NCBI GenBank assembly: GCA_024195265.1
Contig: JAJLRJ010000006.1
Span: 5,207,615-5,271,614 of the forward strand
Source: Dendrophyllia cribrosa
Taxonomy: Eukaryota > Cnidaria > Anthozoa > Scleractinia > Dendrophylliidae
Direction: 5' to 3'
DNA length: 64,000 nt
Positions 34,198 to 44,874 of the stretch are shown here, piece by piece (the stretch's first letter is position 1; each line of letters starts with the position of its first letter). The notes beneath the pieces are model-generated. The model saw only the letters and a program-made list of their open reading frames with translations. It searched no databases and was not told where the DNA came from. A program made the translations under genes and the position numbers.

Positions 34198-34452
34198 CAC
34201 ACCAACGTTATGTACGTTCAACAGATGAGAAGCTTTAGACAGGCGCTCAGTACCCGAGAAGCTTCATCGTACGATAATACTCGAAACATCGGATATCTTT
34301 GGACTCCTGTAAGAGACACTTCGCTGTCAGACTTTGAATATACATTACAACGGTTACGGTCGGTGTAGAAAATGTCACTGGTACATGGTATTGCTTGAAC
34401 ATGTAAATAAAATTCGCATGAACAATTTGACACGGTTCCTTTGTTTGGACAG

Positions 34453-34556
34453 GAGCATCCGCAAGGAAAAGCCTTCAGCATTGAACGAGATGAAATCAAA
34501 AATAAAACCAACAGTTCACAAAAGGGAAAACAAGGATTTAAAAACTATTTTGACAG
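34453..34556 (+). CDS. TIR gene, exon 2 (left arm)
   Basis: Acceptor gtttggacag, donor gtagtc. The peptide begins EHPQGKAFSIERDEIKNK and is basic and polar (SSQKGKQGFKNYFD). It ends after two bases of a codon. The same 104-base exon is present inverted at 44606-44503. Phase allows joining to 35690-35984 (one base supplied) or to a 40-base exon at 34744-34783. Confidence 0.5.
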
Positions 34557-34743
34557 GTAGTCGTGAAAGCGATCCACCATAAGTATTGACTGTTGTGTTA
34601 TTAACAAACCATAAGTGAATTATTTACAAGGTCGTATTAACCGTTTCCTTTGTAAACCTCCATGTGTTTACTCATATTTCTATTTACCATCGGAGGCTGA
34701 AGTCCTTCGCAATTACAATTTTATTGATTGTAATTATTTGCAG

Positions 34744-34783
34744 GGCAGCGAATCAACTACCGACTTGGAATCCTGCACAAACC
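34744..34783 (+). CDS. TIR gene, possible alternative small exon (left arm)
   Basis: Bounded by ttatttgcag and gtaagtga, both strong splice sites. It can follow exon 34453-34556 in frame (AANQLPTWNPAQT) and ends in phase 0. It is also present inverted in the right arm (around 44255-44295). Using it changes the reading frame of the last exon, so it may be an alternative exon. Confidence 0.4.
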
Positions 34784-35689
34784 GTAAGTGATTAATTAAG
34801 CTGACCGATCAAAAGCTCATTATGGTCGTTCGCTTTTGGTGATATAGATTCGATTAATTTATCTCAACAAAAGCTCAATTCTCGTTTACTAAAATGTTTA
34901 AGATAACTGCGTTTAAGAACAGGGTTGTTTTGACTATTACCACATTCGTGATTTTTCTAAACAATTTGAAAGTGATTTGTTTTTTCAAAACCTTATGTGG
35001 AGATGATGAACACTTGTATCACCTTATTTGGTAATGATGGACGATGTTCCTTAAACCTTATGTGGAGATGATGAAAATTTGGTAATGATGGTCATAGGCG
35101 GTTTTCGCACCATTCAATTCTATGAATTGGTAGTTTTATGAATGCCACTCGATCCCCAAATTGTGATACATTTTAATCGATGATTTCAGTAGGTTTATCA
35201 CTCAAATATATCGAAAGATATGCGTATTTGTATGCTGTCGTCAACACCCATGGGACACATCTCGTGCGTTTATTTGCTTAAAAGAAAATGCAAATCTTGA
35301 ACATGTTGAGTTTGCATACAACAATCAAATGAACTTCATAAGGTACTATTCGGTAAAGGTCTTGTTATGATTACTTAGTATCACCAAAGAAAACCAGAGA
35401 GTTGTAATTTCAACTTCTTTTATTAATATACTCATTAAAGTTACAAATATATCAAAATATAGTTCCAAACAGCGACAATAAAAATTATGTCAACAAAAAG
35501 CGCGTATTTACAATTATCTATCTTAACTATTGGTGTACATTTTACAGAGGTACAAATCTTAACAAGCATTGATCTTATAATGTCCAAAAGTAAGTGTATC
35601 ACACCCGTTTGTTTAAATATAGCGTTTGCCGTCATATAGGGAGATTGACGTGTTTTTGTCAGAGTTGATGAGTCTTGCTTCGTATTTAG

Positions 35690-35984
35690 TTCATCAAAGG
35701 ATTTTGAAGAAACTCTTGAAAAAGCACTTCGAGAAGTCGAGCGAAACTGGTCTCTGCCTGGCAACAGTTTGGTAGATGCGACACCCCCACCGCTCATCAA
35801 CAATGTTGGGCTGTCAGAGAAAATGTTAACCGGAAAAGTCCGGCTTAACGCAAACTTCATGGCACACGTGGACGATCGACACTTAAGTCACCGGACGAAG
35901 CTGATGCTACGAAAACGGATCTCCCAACAAAATGAGCTGATAGACTGCTTGTTCTTCAATCTAACCCCACTTATTGAGCAGTAG
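35690..35984 (+). CDS. TIR gene, last exon, left-specific
   Basis: The acceptor cgtatttag lies in the arm, but all except the first few bases of the exon are outside it, in the unique centre. Taking one base to close the phase of exon 34453-34556 gives SSKDFEETLEKALREVERNW then a polar helical protein ending FFNLTPLIEQ. Codon-like composition and a stop at 35982-35984 look real. The right arm's matching acceptor leads to an unrelated shorter exon (43356-43284). Function unknown; a small structural or DNA-binding protein is possible. Confidence 0.5.
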
Positions 35985-36119
35985 GGTGGAGAACAAAATT
36001 AAATTCCAACGGCTCTTTTAGGAGCCACCAAATGTTGTAAAAGTCAATGACCAATGATACGAACTTAGCAAAATGTTTCCCAATGCGCATAATTCGACAG
36101 AATTCAATCTACTAGTTCT

Positions 36120-36360
36120 TTGGGTGAGAAAATATTTGGAGATCAAATTTATCTTGGCTTAAAGCACTCTTTAATACAAACACCACACAGTTTTTTATTA
36201 CTTGATGTTAAAACAAACTTTTTATCTACCATTAAATCTAAAAAGTGCGCCTCGAAATTTATATTGTGGTATTTAAATTGCCATCGGTATGTCTCGATTC
36301 ATCATTACCCTATCCAAGAATGTCATGCCTTTTGGCATTGGACCAGAGTTGTCCGCTCTT
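36120..36360 (+). pseudogene. Relic of the exonuclease-like gene's 3' end (left of polymerase)
   Basis: One frame reads HRYVSIHHYPIQECHAFWHW at about 36283-36342. The inverted counterpart at 41165-41110 (minus strand) reads SIHHCPIQECHAFWYW, the zinc-like C-terminus of the exonuclease-like gene. About 50 bp are nearly identical in inverse orientation. The rest of the gene is not recognisable here, and the frame continues into unrelated sequence. Confidence 0.6.
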
Positions 36361-36509
36361 TCATGCACCTCTGTTTTGCGTCCTGGCAGCGTTTTCTATT
36401 ATGCCGAATCCTTTTTAAAACTAATCTTGTCTCAGCGCACAATTGTGATTTGTTTCGGTCTCCATTTCTTGCTGATAATGACGCAATATATTCTCTTGAT
36501 AATGACTTA

Positions 36510-36645
36510 TATCATGCCCAAATATGTCCCTGATGACATGTCCAAATATGACCGTGATGTGCGTGACATCATTTACTCCAATAATACTCATACCATCACG
36601 CCCAAATATGAGCATGTCATCATGTCCAAATATGTCCGTGATGAT
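36510..36645 (+). promoter_or_regulatory. Repeated CCAAATATG motif upstream of the polymerase
   Basis: CCAAATATG occurs four times (36518, 36541, 36602, 36626), most with cgtgatg or tgatgac close by, within 120 bp. The first polymerase exon starts at 36734. It could be a promoter array or simply a short degenerate minisatellite. Confidence 0.35.
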
Positions 36646-36733
36646 TATATATACTGCCGTAGGAGTGTATATCAGACTGTTCACTCACCGTTTTTAGGCA
36701 TCTCGCTTAAGTTATCCAGAATCAAGAATCAAA

Positions 36734-39700
36734 ATGCAGGAACACTTCGCTAGTCAAAAATCGAACGCGTACATGGACATATGGGAAAACCAAGTCATTC
36801 CTTCGGTGGTGAGTTTTATATTTCAAAAATGACTAAGTAGTTAGCGTGTCGGGCAGTACCGATTTAATTTAAGGGTTTATGGGATCCTTCCCTTTTTAGT
36901 AATTAATCCGTACCGATTATGTTCATTATGCAGATCTCGAACGAGCTCTCCAACGATGACTTAATGAACGATGTGGAAACGACTGAGCGACAAATGGCTA
37001 AACAACAGCAGTTGGGGGGTGCTTTGAATGCCGAGGAGCCGGGACGTTTCGAGTTTACCCTTAACCCGTACGTGGACAGGATGAGTAATGCTCATGGAGT
37101 TCGTGAACGTCATTATTCCACCAACGTTCGTCAAGTGGGTAATTTCGTCCCGAGGCAAAATTTGGCGGCTACTCTGAGTAATGACTTACACCGAACCTTT
37201 CGGAATTTACTTCTTCGTGAACGAATACCTGCACAAGATCAAGTGTATTTTACTTTGGCCAGCAATCGTTTCACCCACAATTATGGCTACCAAAGAGCTA
37301 CAGTCCAGGAATGGTTGGAAGGCAGTGAACGTGTGGAGCAAATGTTACAGCAAATGTCCCGTTTGCTGAACTCGAATGAACAGTTTGAAATGAATGACAC
37401 CTTTCAACTCTCCTTCGTTCATGTACGGGCACCCCCGAGAGGTAGCGGACACAAACGAAAACTGAAACCGGGCCACAGTCATCCCGAAACTTTCAAACGT
37501 TTAAAAACATCCGTGATCACCATCAAGAATCACGACAATCTCTGCTGCGCCCGTGCCATTGTGACCGCCAAAGCTAAAGTGGACAATCACCCCAACTGGC
37601 GAGGTTTTCTGCGTGGACGAGCCCTCCAGAAAAATCAAGCCATTCTCCTTCATAGAGAAGCTGACGTCCCTGAAGGTCCCTGTGGCTACGAAGAACTCAC
37701 CAAATTTACACTAGCCCCCAGTCTTTTCGAGTACCAGCTCGTACTAGTGGATGCTGCGCGTGGGTACAATGTGACTTCCTTTGGACCACCCCAAGAAAAG
37801 AAACTCGTACTGCACTACGATGAGGGTCATTATGATGTCATCACGTCATTCCCTGGATTCTTTGGTACCAGTTATTTCTGCGCCCGCTGCCTCAAGCCCT
37901 ACAACAATGAAGGACGGCACGCCTGCACCAATAATCCGGACCATTGTCCAGCCTGTTTACAGACGGGATGTCCCGATTACACCGAGGCCAAATGTCGTGG
38001 ACATCGAGCCACTCTCCGCTGCGGTTCCTGCAAACGTCTGTTCCACGGTCCTACTTGTCTCCAAAATCATCTTACACACTCCTACAATGGGAAAGCCGCC
38101 GATGCTAACAACATTAGCGTGTGTACGCAACGTCGCCGATGTCGCACTTGCAAGAAATTGTTGGTGGGACTCAAGGAACAGAATGAACATTTATGCGGTT
38201 ACGCGGACTGTCCTTCCTGTAAAAAGTATGTGGATGTCTCGGAACATCAGTGTTTCGTTCAAGTAGTGAAATCGCCCGAGGAGGAAAAAGAAGAAAAACG
38301 GGAGAAGAAGAAGAGAAAACCTAAACGCGCCAAACGTGGAGCAGCGGCAGGACTGGTAACACTGGAAGCGAACGGGGAAGGTATGGACCTGGATGACGAG
38401 GAAGAAAAGCCACCCCTGCACGTGTTCTTCGATGTGGAAGCCATGCAGGACACGGGTCGTCATGTACCGAATCTAGTGGTGGCTCAAACAGAAGAAGACA
38501 ATCGTCCTTACCGCTTTAAAGGAGAACATTGTCTTCGCGACTTTCTCCAGTGGTTGGACACCCTCACTGAGAACGATACGCGCCCCGTCACTGTGATCGC
38601 CCACAACTTTCAAGGGTACGATGGCTATTTTGTGGTGAATGAATATCACAATCAACATCGTATCATCGAACAGTTGAGGAACGGGGCCAAGTTACAGCAG
38701 GTGACCTTTGACAACATTCGCTTCATTGACTCTCTCTCCTTTTTCCAAATGCCTCTCTCTGAGTTTCCCGAAACCTTCGGATTGACCGAATTGAAGAAAG
38801 GATACTTTCCGCATCTGTTCAATCGCCCGGAGAACCAGGAGTACGTGGGACCCATGCCTGACCAGAAGGACTACATGCCCGAGACCATGTCTGTCGCCAA
38901 ACGTAAGGACTTTGAAAAGTGGTACGCCGAGCAAGTGACCAAGGGGGTGCTTTTCGACTTCAAAAAGGAACTTGTGGAGTACTGTGAATCGGACGTGGAA
39001 TTGCTCAAGCAAGGATGTTTATCGTTCAAACGACTCTTTGAAGCCAATACCCGTTTCAACCCTTGGAACCACATCACCATCGCCTCTGCCTGCAATCGGG
39101 ATCTTCGCCAGAACCGTATGCAGCCCGACACCATTGCCTCAGAACCCTTACACGGCTGGAGATTGAAAACCAACCACTCTAAAGTTGCCCTGGAATGGTT
39201 GCACTGGCAGGAACATTGTTCGCTGGACTCACGCATTCAACATGCTGGGAACCAGGGCGAGTACCGTATCCCCCACACCAGATACACCGTGGATGGCTAC
39301 GATGCAGCGACCCACACTGTCTACGAGTTCCTGGGTTGTTTCTGGCATGGATGTCTCAAATGTTATCCTAACCGAACAGAGTTTCATCAACGTCTCGAAC
39401 ATCGTTGCTTTGACGATGTGTACCAGTATACTCAGGAGAGACTCCAGTTCCTACGCGACAAGGGATACCGTGTGGTTTCGATCTGGGAATGTGAGTGGGC
39501 GCAAATGAAAAAGGAGAGAGGGGAGATAAAAGCGTTTGTTGTCAGCCTCGAGTTCGTGGACCCCTTGGAACCTCGCGATGCGTTCTGCGGTGGCCGCACC
39601 AATGCCATCAAGTTGTACCATCTGGCCAATCTCACCCAAGGAGAAACGCTTAAGTACTACGACTTCACATCCCTTTACCCGTTTGTGAACAAGAACGCCG

Positions 39701-41001
39701 AGTACCCCGTGGGACATCCCAACATCCTGTTTCAGCCTGGTCACACCGACATTTCACAGTTCTTTGGTTTGGCGAAATGCACCGTGCTACCACCCCCGCA
39801 ACTGTTTCATCCAGTACTACCGCTCCGTCAAAATAGCAAATTGACTTTCCCTCTCTGTGCCACCTGTGTCGAGGAGGAAATGGCTAAAACGATGCTAGAG
39901 CGAAGTTGTGTTTGTTCTCATACAGACCGTGAACGTCAAATCACCGGTACGTGGTGTACGCCCGAGCTAAACAAAGCTGTAGAGATGGGGTATGTGATTA
40001 TTCACATTCACGAGGTGTGGCATTTTCCCACGACCCAAACGGGCCTCTTCAAAGACTACGTCAACACGTGGCTGAAAATCAAGGAAGAAGCCAGTGGATG
40101 GCCATCCCACGTGGGAGCAATGAAATCAAACGACAACAGCATATCCGTGCCTACTACGAACATGAAGGTATTCAGCTCGAGTACAACAAGATCGAGAAGA
40201 AGCCTGGGCTGCGTAGTCTGGCCAAAATGATGCTCCACAGTATGTGGGGGAAATTTGGTCAACGAACCAACAAGAAGCAAGTTAAAGAGTTTAACGATCC
40301 TATCAAGTTTTCTGCGTTTCACGAAAGTGATAAGTATGACATTACCTATGTGGGCGTCTTGACTGAAGAACGGGTTGAGATCCATTACAAACACGAGAGC
40401 GAGGACAACCCTGTCTCGCCCAACCTCAACATTTTCGTGGCATGCTTTACCACCTGTTGGGCGCGTCTACGATTGTACGAAGCTCTCGACTTACTGAAAG
40501 AAAGGGTCCTCTACTTTGACACGGACAGTGCCATCTTCAGGAGTTTGCCCGAACAACCCGAACCAGAGCTCAGAGATTACCTCGGTGACTTCAAGGATGA
40601 ACTGAAGAGGAAGGACACTATTCTGGAATTTGCCTCGGGAGGTCCTAAGAATTATGGGTACCTGACCAAGAATGGAAAACAGGAATGTAAGGTGCGTGGG
40701 ATTTCCCTGAATAGTGAGGGTTCCAAACAGCTCAACTATGGGGTGCTTCGTCAAAACGTATTGGATGACATCCAACAGCCTTTAGAGAAAGGGAGTTCGA
40801 CAAACAAAGGTCGTCAAACCCTACCACATTGTGCGACACCCTACTGAGTACTCCCTTACCACAGAGTCTCAGACCAAAAAATATCAATTGGTCTACAACA
40901 AACGCGTCATTGATCCCGACACTTTCCAGACCTATCCGTACGGGTATCTGCGCTACACCCCCGAGGACGAAGAGATGTCACGTTTGTTGTGTGATTTATA
41001 A
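36734..41001 (+). pseudogene. Protein-primed family B DNA polymerase (Polinton pPolB), two frameshifts
   Basis: A small first exon (36734-36808, MQEHFASQKSN) joins in phase 0 across a 125-base intron to 36934. Counting residues from 36919, a Cys/His-rich zone (about 320-450, many CxxC pairs) precedes the 3'-5' exonuclease motifs: Exo I FFDVEAM (Asp 505), Exo II HNFQGYDGYF (about 563) and Exo III YCESDVELL (about 688). An inserted nuclease-like segment has VDGYDAATHTVYEFLGCFWH (about 790). Palm motifs: A DFTSLYP (915), B KMMLHSMWGKFG, C YFDTDSA. KNYGYLTK marks the thumb. Motifs B and C are in a second frame (break near 40095-40112), and the last 60 codons in a third (break near 40785-40815). 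The family replicates linear DNA primed by a terminal protein. Confidence 0.9.
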
Positions 41002-41104
41002 GTCGGGCGCTGGTCATTAGGACTGCGCACACGTCCCGCATTGTAAACTTAGATTTTTTCAATAAATTTTTATTCTTGGCAGAAAACTCTGGTGTGATTT
41101 TAAT

Positions 41105-41690
41105 GACTAGGGTATAACCAGTACCAAAAGGCATGACATTCTTGGATAGGGCAATGATGAATCGATACATCTAAATGAAAACCACAATCGGGTAATAAAG
41201 TAGATACATTCTTTTTTAACATCTCATATTTAGGACAACCGAATAATTCTAAGTTAATGCAAGGAATGTTCAGTTTTGTAACAAGTCTTTTTCAACATGT
41301 CCTCCCTTGTAAGCCACCAGTATTCGTTGATCTGTTTTGGTTTGCTCGTACAAATCCTTCATCACTTCTTCCACGCGATAATACTCGTAGGCTTTTTCAT
41401 CTCGGAGCGGTTGACAGGTCAGACCATGTACCTTGTATTTGACATAAGACACTGTTTTTTGTCACGGGGTAATAAATGGCACCACGAGATTTTCATGTAG
41501 AAAGCGTAGCGTCCATACTCTTCTTGATGCGTGTAGTAACCCAGTTCCCTGACTCGAAATATTTTTTCTACAAAGAATCCTTTCAAGTCCACTACCACTC
41601 CATCCTTCTGAAAAGACTCAATAGAACTGATGTTTTTGGCGGTACGTCCGATATAAATGTTATGACAACACACAATGAACTTTAAGGTTT
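41105..41690 (-). pseudogene. Exonuclease-like gene of the Polinton type, broken
   Basis: Minus strand, convergent with the polymerase. The first piece has KDGVVVDLKGFFVEKIFRVR, with the Asp of a DEDD-type RNase-H fold, and RELGYYTHQEEYGRYAF. The next frame (from about 41450) has YRVEEVMKDLYEQTK and ILVAYKGGHVEKDLL. A third frame (from about 41275) gives NIPCINLELFGCPKYE and a Cys/His tail (CGFHLDVSIHHCPIQEC). So two frameshifts separate three pieces of one domain. Similar single-domain proteins accompany Polintons and other elements; I know the family by these motifs only. Probably a DNA or RNA exonuclease in active relatives. Confidence 0.65.
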
Positions 41691-42001
41691 CTTTTATTGA
41701 CGTTCCACCAGACCACGTTCCTCCTCGTCAATGTCTTCACCCCCCCCCCCCCCCCCCTCCCCACACCCGCGGAGGGAAATTGTCTCAACCGTTTGGTTAA
41801 TCGAGCTCTTTCTCTAGCTATAGGTTTCACTCGAGCTAAGGCAATCGAATCAGGAATGGATGTATCTTTTAATAGAACGTGACTTTCGGCAGCCAGACGT
41901 GCCGCTTTGTTCAATAACGCATTGTCAGTGATTTCTTCTTTGTAATATTGTACTAGATTAGTAAAGTCTTTACACGGCACCATCATTATTTCTTCGGTCA
42001 T
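41691..42001 (-). CDS. Small Polinton-associated protein ending at a G-run
   Basis: The ATG at 42001 (MTEEIMMVPCKDF) overlaps the end of the previous minus-strand gene's region with no space. The helical body LLNKAARLAAESHVLLKDTS leads to a basic segment RVKPIARERARLTKRLRQFP. A glycine tract is encoded by the long C-run (G on this strand) at 41744-41760. Beyond that the frame looks random to its stop. Related proteins I recall have a glycine-rich tract here and then continue. So the homopolymer may have shifted the frame. Function unknown; possibly virion or nucleoid structural. Confidence 0.5.
41744..41760 (+). repeat. Poly-C tract within the small Polinton gene
   Basis: About 17 consecutive C bases followed by tccccacaccc. 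It encodes polyglycine on the minus strand, and any length change alters the reading frame downstream. Confidence 0.85.
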
Positions 42002-42015
42002 CGTTTTGAAAAGCT

Positions 42016-42271
42016 TCAAGCAATCGTTCGTAGCTTGTTCTCCAAAAGTTCACTTGTTTTTGTAAGTCCACTCGCGTCCAAACAAAGCACTACCGTTTTT
42101 CGTTCAGGAGAGCCTCGACAACTGTCGCACAGCTGTTCTTGCAATAAAGCAACACACTCTTGGTTGACGCGGTTATATTCTTTTTTTAAATATACGACTT
42201 GACTTTCGGTGTATTCTAGTTTTGCAGAGGTTTCTCGTAACATATCGAGTAAATGGGTATTCACCGACATG
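42016..42271 (-). CDS. Small coiled-coil protein, Polinton centre
   Basis: The ATG at 42271 starts MSVNTHLLDMLRETSAKLEY. Helical heptads continue through SQVVYLKKEYNRVNQECVALL, then a Cys-containing loop (EQLCDSCRGSPERKTVVLC), ending SELLENKLRTIA. Length 84 residues. It lies between two other minus-strand genes with gaps of about 15-40 bases, as in compact virus-like genomes. No family recognised. Confidence 0.55.
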
Positions 42272-42311
42272 ATCGATAGGTCTCGTGTAAACCTTTCCAA
42301 AACCCACTACC

Positions 42312-42575
42312 TCATTGCTTCAGGAGATGTTCACGTCGTCTTTTGAGAGAGTTTTTGCGCTTTCCCACTTTACGCAGCGTGGTTTGATAACGGCGTAACC
42401 GAGTCATGGCTGCGGGATCGAAGGGAATGCGACGCTTGAGTAAATTCAAGACCATCTCGCTCACAGCATTGATTTGATCCGCGTTGGCGTGTTGAAGTAA
42501 TTCTTCACGTTTGGAACGTTTGGCTTCTTTGAGGATCGCTTCTAAGAACGGTTGTTGTCGTTTTAAACGTTGCAT
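42312..42575 (-). CDS. Small basic protein common next to Polinton-type polymerases
   Basis: The ATG at 42575 starts MQRLKRQQPFLEAILKEAKR. The centre has HANADQINAVSEMVLNLLKR, and the C-terminus is extremely basic (RKVGKRKNSLKRRREHLLKQ). The layout (helical core and Arg/Lys tail, 87 residues) matches a small conserved protein that I recall in Polinton, adintovirus-like and related elements in invertebrate genomes, sometimes likened to histone-like core proteins. The frame is intact. DNA binding is inferred from charge. Confidence 0.65.
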   Translation of the reverse strand: MQRLKRQQPFLEAILKEAKRSKREELLQHANADQINAVSEMVLNLLKRRIPFDPAAMTRLRRYQTTLRKVGKRKNSLKRRREHLLKQ

Positions 42576-42599
42576 CTTGTATGACCATTAACGACGAGT

Positions 42600-42863
42600 T
42601 AATCGTGTTTTATAACGTTGTCGGTTCCATTCCTCGCGTAGTTGACCGCACCTAAAGATATGTCGGAGGGCGCACGTGAGTGGACTCAGTCAAATTCCCC
42701 TGATTTGTCCCGTTTGCCTCCTTTTGTCCCGACAGTCCTCGTTTTGTCCTTATTGACCTAAAACTGTCCCTATTGTCCTTGTTTTGACCTTTTTGTCCTT
42801 GACTATATGAGCTAAAACTTTCGTTAAAGCTCTTCATTTGTGTTAAGATTTCAAGCCATTAAC
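42600..42863. promoter_or_regulatory. Divergent intergenic region with TTTTGTCC repeats
   Basis: Between the minus-strand gene starting at 42575 and the plus-strand gene starting at 42864. The words ttttgtcc/ttgtcc and tgtccct appear about eight times in 100 bp (42705-42805). The position suggests a shared promoter; the motif's binding protein is unknown. Confidence 0.4.
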
Positions 42864-43250
42864 ATGGTTAAGCGTGTGTGTCGCGATTGTCCGATTCCGG
42901 GATGTGGAGCCAGATATCTCGTGAAATTATCTAATCATCTCACTGATGTGCATCAACTGGATCACATTCAGAAAAGAAAGTATCTACAAGAGGCCAAACT
43001 GCAACCAAAGGTTAAAGTGGTTATCTATCGTGACACGGAGAACAGCAAAGACTCGAGAGTATGTTCCATGGGTAAAAGGTCTCCATTGACTCAACAAGAA
43101 GAAAAAGCCGGCATTATATATCATCTATCAACACCTAGAAAAGCAAAGGATTTATTGAAAACAAGAACAAGAGGCGTTGGAAAAGCAACCGAAACCGCCA
43201 AACGTCGTAAAAGAACAACACATTCACCTCCTCAGTGGCTCACTTTGTAA
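42864..43250 (+). CDS. C2H2-like zinc-finger protein of the Polinton-like element
   Basis: The ATG at 42864 opens MVKRVCRDCPIPGCGARY, followed by LVKLSNHLTDVHQLD. Cys pairs and the H-x4-H form one C2H2-type finger in residues 6-31. The rest is lysine-rich and polar (HIQKRKYLQEAKLQ; TRGVGKATETAKRRKRTTHS) without a second finger. 128 residues, intact, ending just outside the right arm (43351). It probably binds DNA or RNA; the role in the element is unknown. Plus-strand orientation is opposite to its four minus-strand neighbours. Confidence 0.65.
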   Translation: MVKRVCRDCPIPGCGARYLVKLSNHLTDVHQLDHIQKRKYLQEAKLQPKVKVVIYRDTENSKDSRVCSMGKRSPLTQQEEKAGIIYHLSTPRKAKDLLKTRTRGVGKATETAKRRKRTTHSPPQWLTL

Positions 43251-43283
43251 TCAATTAATGTTTACGAACACAATACCCCGACG

Positions 43284-43356
43284 CTATAAAGCAATTTCCA
43301 CATGATTAAAGCAATGAACCTCTCTTTGAAAAGCAACCAGAGATGGCACGGATGAA
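43284..43356 (-). CDS. TIR gene, last exon, right-specific
   Basis: The right-arm copy of the acceptor (tatttag, inverted) leads here. After one base to complete the codon from exon 44606-44503, the frame reads SSVPSLVAFQREVHCFNHVE and stops at 43284. Only its first bases are shared with the left version, so the two arms would encode proteins with different C-termini. Confidence 0.4.
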
Positions 43357-44502
43357 CTAAATACGAAGCGAGACTCATCAACTCCATTCTGTGACTTTGA
43401 CAAAAACAAGTCTATCTCCCTATATGACGACAAACGCTATATTTAAACAAACGGGTGTGATACACTCACTTATGGACATTATAAGATCAATGCTTGTTAA
43501 GATTTGTACCTCTGTAAAATGTACACCAATAGTTAAGATAGATAATTGTAAATACGCGCTTTTTGTTGACATAATTTTTATTGTCGCTGTTTGGAACTAT
43601 ATTTCGATATATTTGTAACTTTAATGAGTATATTAATAAAAGAAGTTGAAATTACAACTCTCTGGTTTTCTTTGGTGATACTAAGTAATCATAAAAAGAC
43701 CTTTACCGAATAGTACCTTATGAAGTTCATTTGATTGTTGTATGCAAACTCAACATGTTCAAGATTTGCATTTTCTTTTAAGCAAATAAACGCACGAGAT
43801 GTGTCCCATGGGTGTTGACGACAGCATACAAATACGCATATCTTTCGCTATATTTGAGTGATAAACCTACTGAAATCATCGATTAAAATGTATCACAATT
43901 TGGGGATCGAGTGGCATTCATAAAACTACCCATTCATAGAATTGAATGGTGCGAAAACCGCCTATGACCATCATTACCAAATTTTCATCATCTCCACATA
44001 AGGTTTAAGGAACATCGTCCATCATTACCAAATAAGGTGATACAAGTGTTCATCATCTCCACATAAGGTTTTGAAAAAACAAATCACTTTCAAATTGTTT
44101 AGAAAAATCACGAATGTGGTAATAGTCAAAACAATCCTGTTCTTAAACGCAGTTATCTTGAACATTTTAGTAAACGAGAATTGAGCTTTTGTTGAGATAA
44201 ATTAATCGAATCTATATCACCAAAAGCGAACGACCATAATGAGCTTTTGATCGGTCAGCTTAATTAATCACTTACGGTTTGTGCAGGATTCCAAGTCGGT
44301 AGTTGATTCGCTGCCCTGCAAATAATTACAATCAATAAAATTGTAATTGCGAAGGACTTCAGCCTCCGATGGTAAATAGAAATATGAGTAAACACATGGA
44401 GGTTTACAAAGGAAACGGTTAATACGACCTTGTAAATAATTCACTTATGGTTTGTTAATAACACAACAGTCAATACTTATGGTGGATCGCTTTCACGACT
44501 AC

Positions 44503-44606
44503 CTGTCAAAATAGTTTTTAAATCCTTGTTTTCCCTTTTGTGAACTGTTGGTTTTATTTTTGATTTCATCTCGTTCAATGCTGAAGGCTTTTCCTTGCGG
44601 ATGCTC
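44503..44606 (-). CDS. TIR gene, exon 2 (right arm)
   Basis: Exact positional counterpart of 34453-34556 with the same splice sites and 104-base length. It encodes the same EHPQGKAFSIERDEIKNK start. It ends in phase 2 and can join 43356-43284. Confidence 0.5.
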
Positions 44607-44874
44607 CTGTCCAAACAAAGGAACCGTGTCAAATTGTTCAAGCGAATTTTATTTACATGTTCAAGCAATACCATGTACCAGTGACATTTTCTACACCGAC
44701 CGTAACCGTTGCAATGTATATTCAAAGTCTGACAGCAAAGTGTCTCTTACAGGAGTCCAAAGATATCCGATGTTTCGAGTATTATCGTACGATGAAGCTT
44801 CTCGGGTACTGAGCGCCTGTCTAAAGCTTCTCATCTGTTGAACGTACATAACGTTGGTGTGTTCGAGCGTAAGA

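Larger units (their letters stand above)
27863..35695. repeat. Left terminal inverted repeat of the Polinton-like element
   Basis: Inverted copy of 43351-46750, interrupted by the hAT at 28038-32548. The match ends abruptly at tatttagttcatc (35683-35695). It contains a terminal CGCG cluster, a 25-bp tandem array and the first exons of a small spliced gene. Confidence 0.9.

Noticed and set aside
33489..34238. Long repeat-protein ORF (about 249 codons)
   Set aside because: It arises because the 25-bp repeat has no stop word; all three frames are open. There is no evidence that it is a protein.
36289..36753. 154-codon frame with hydrophobic segment before the polymerase
   Set aside because: It overlaps the exonuclease relic in another frame and reads through the CCAAATATG repeats; the hydrophobic stretch looks accidental.
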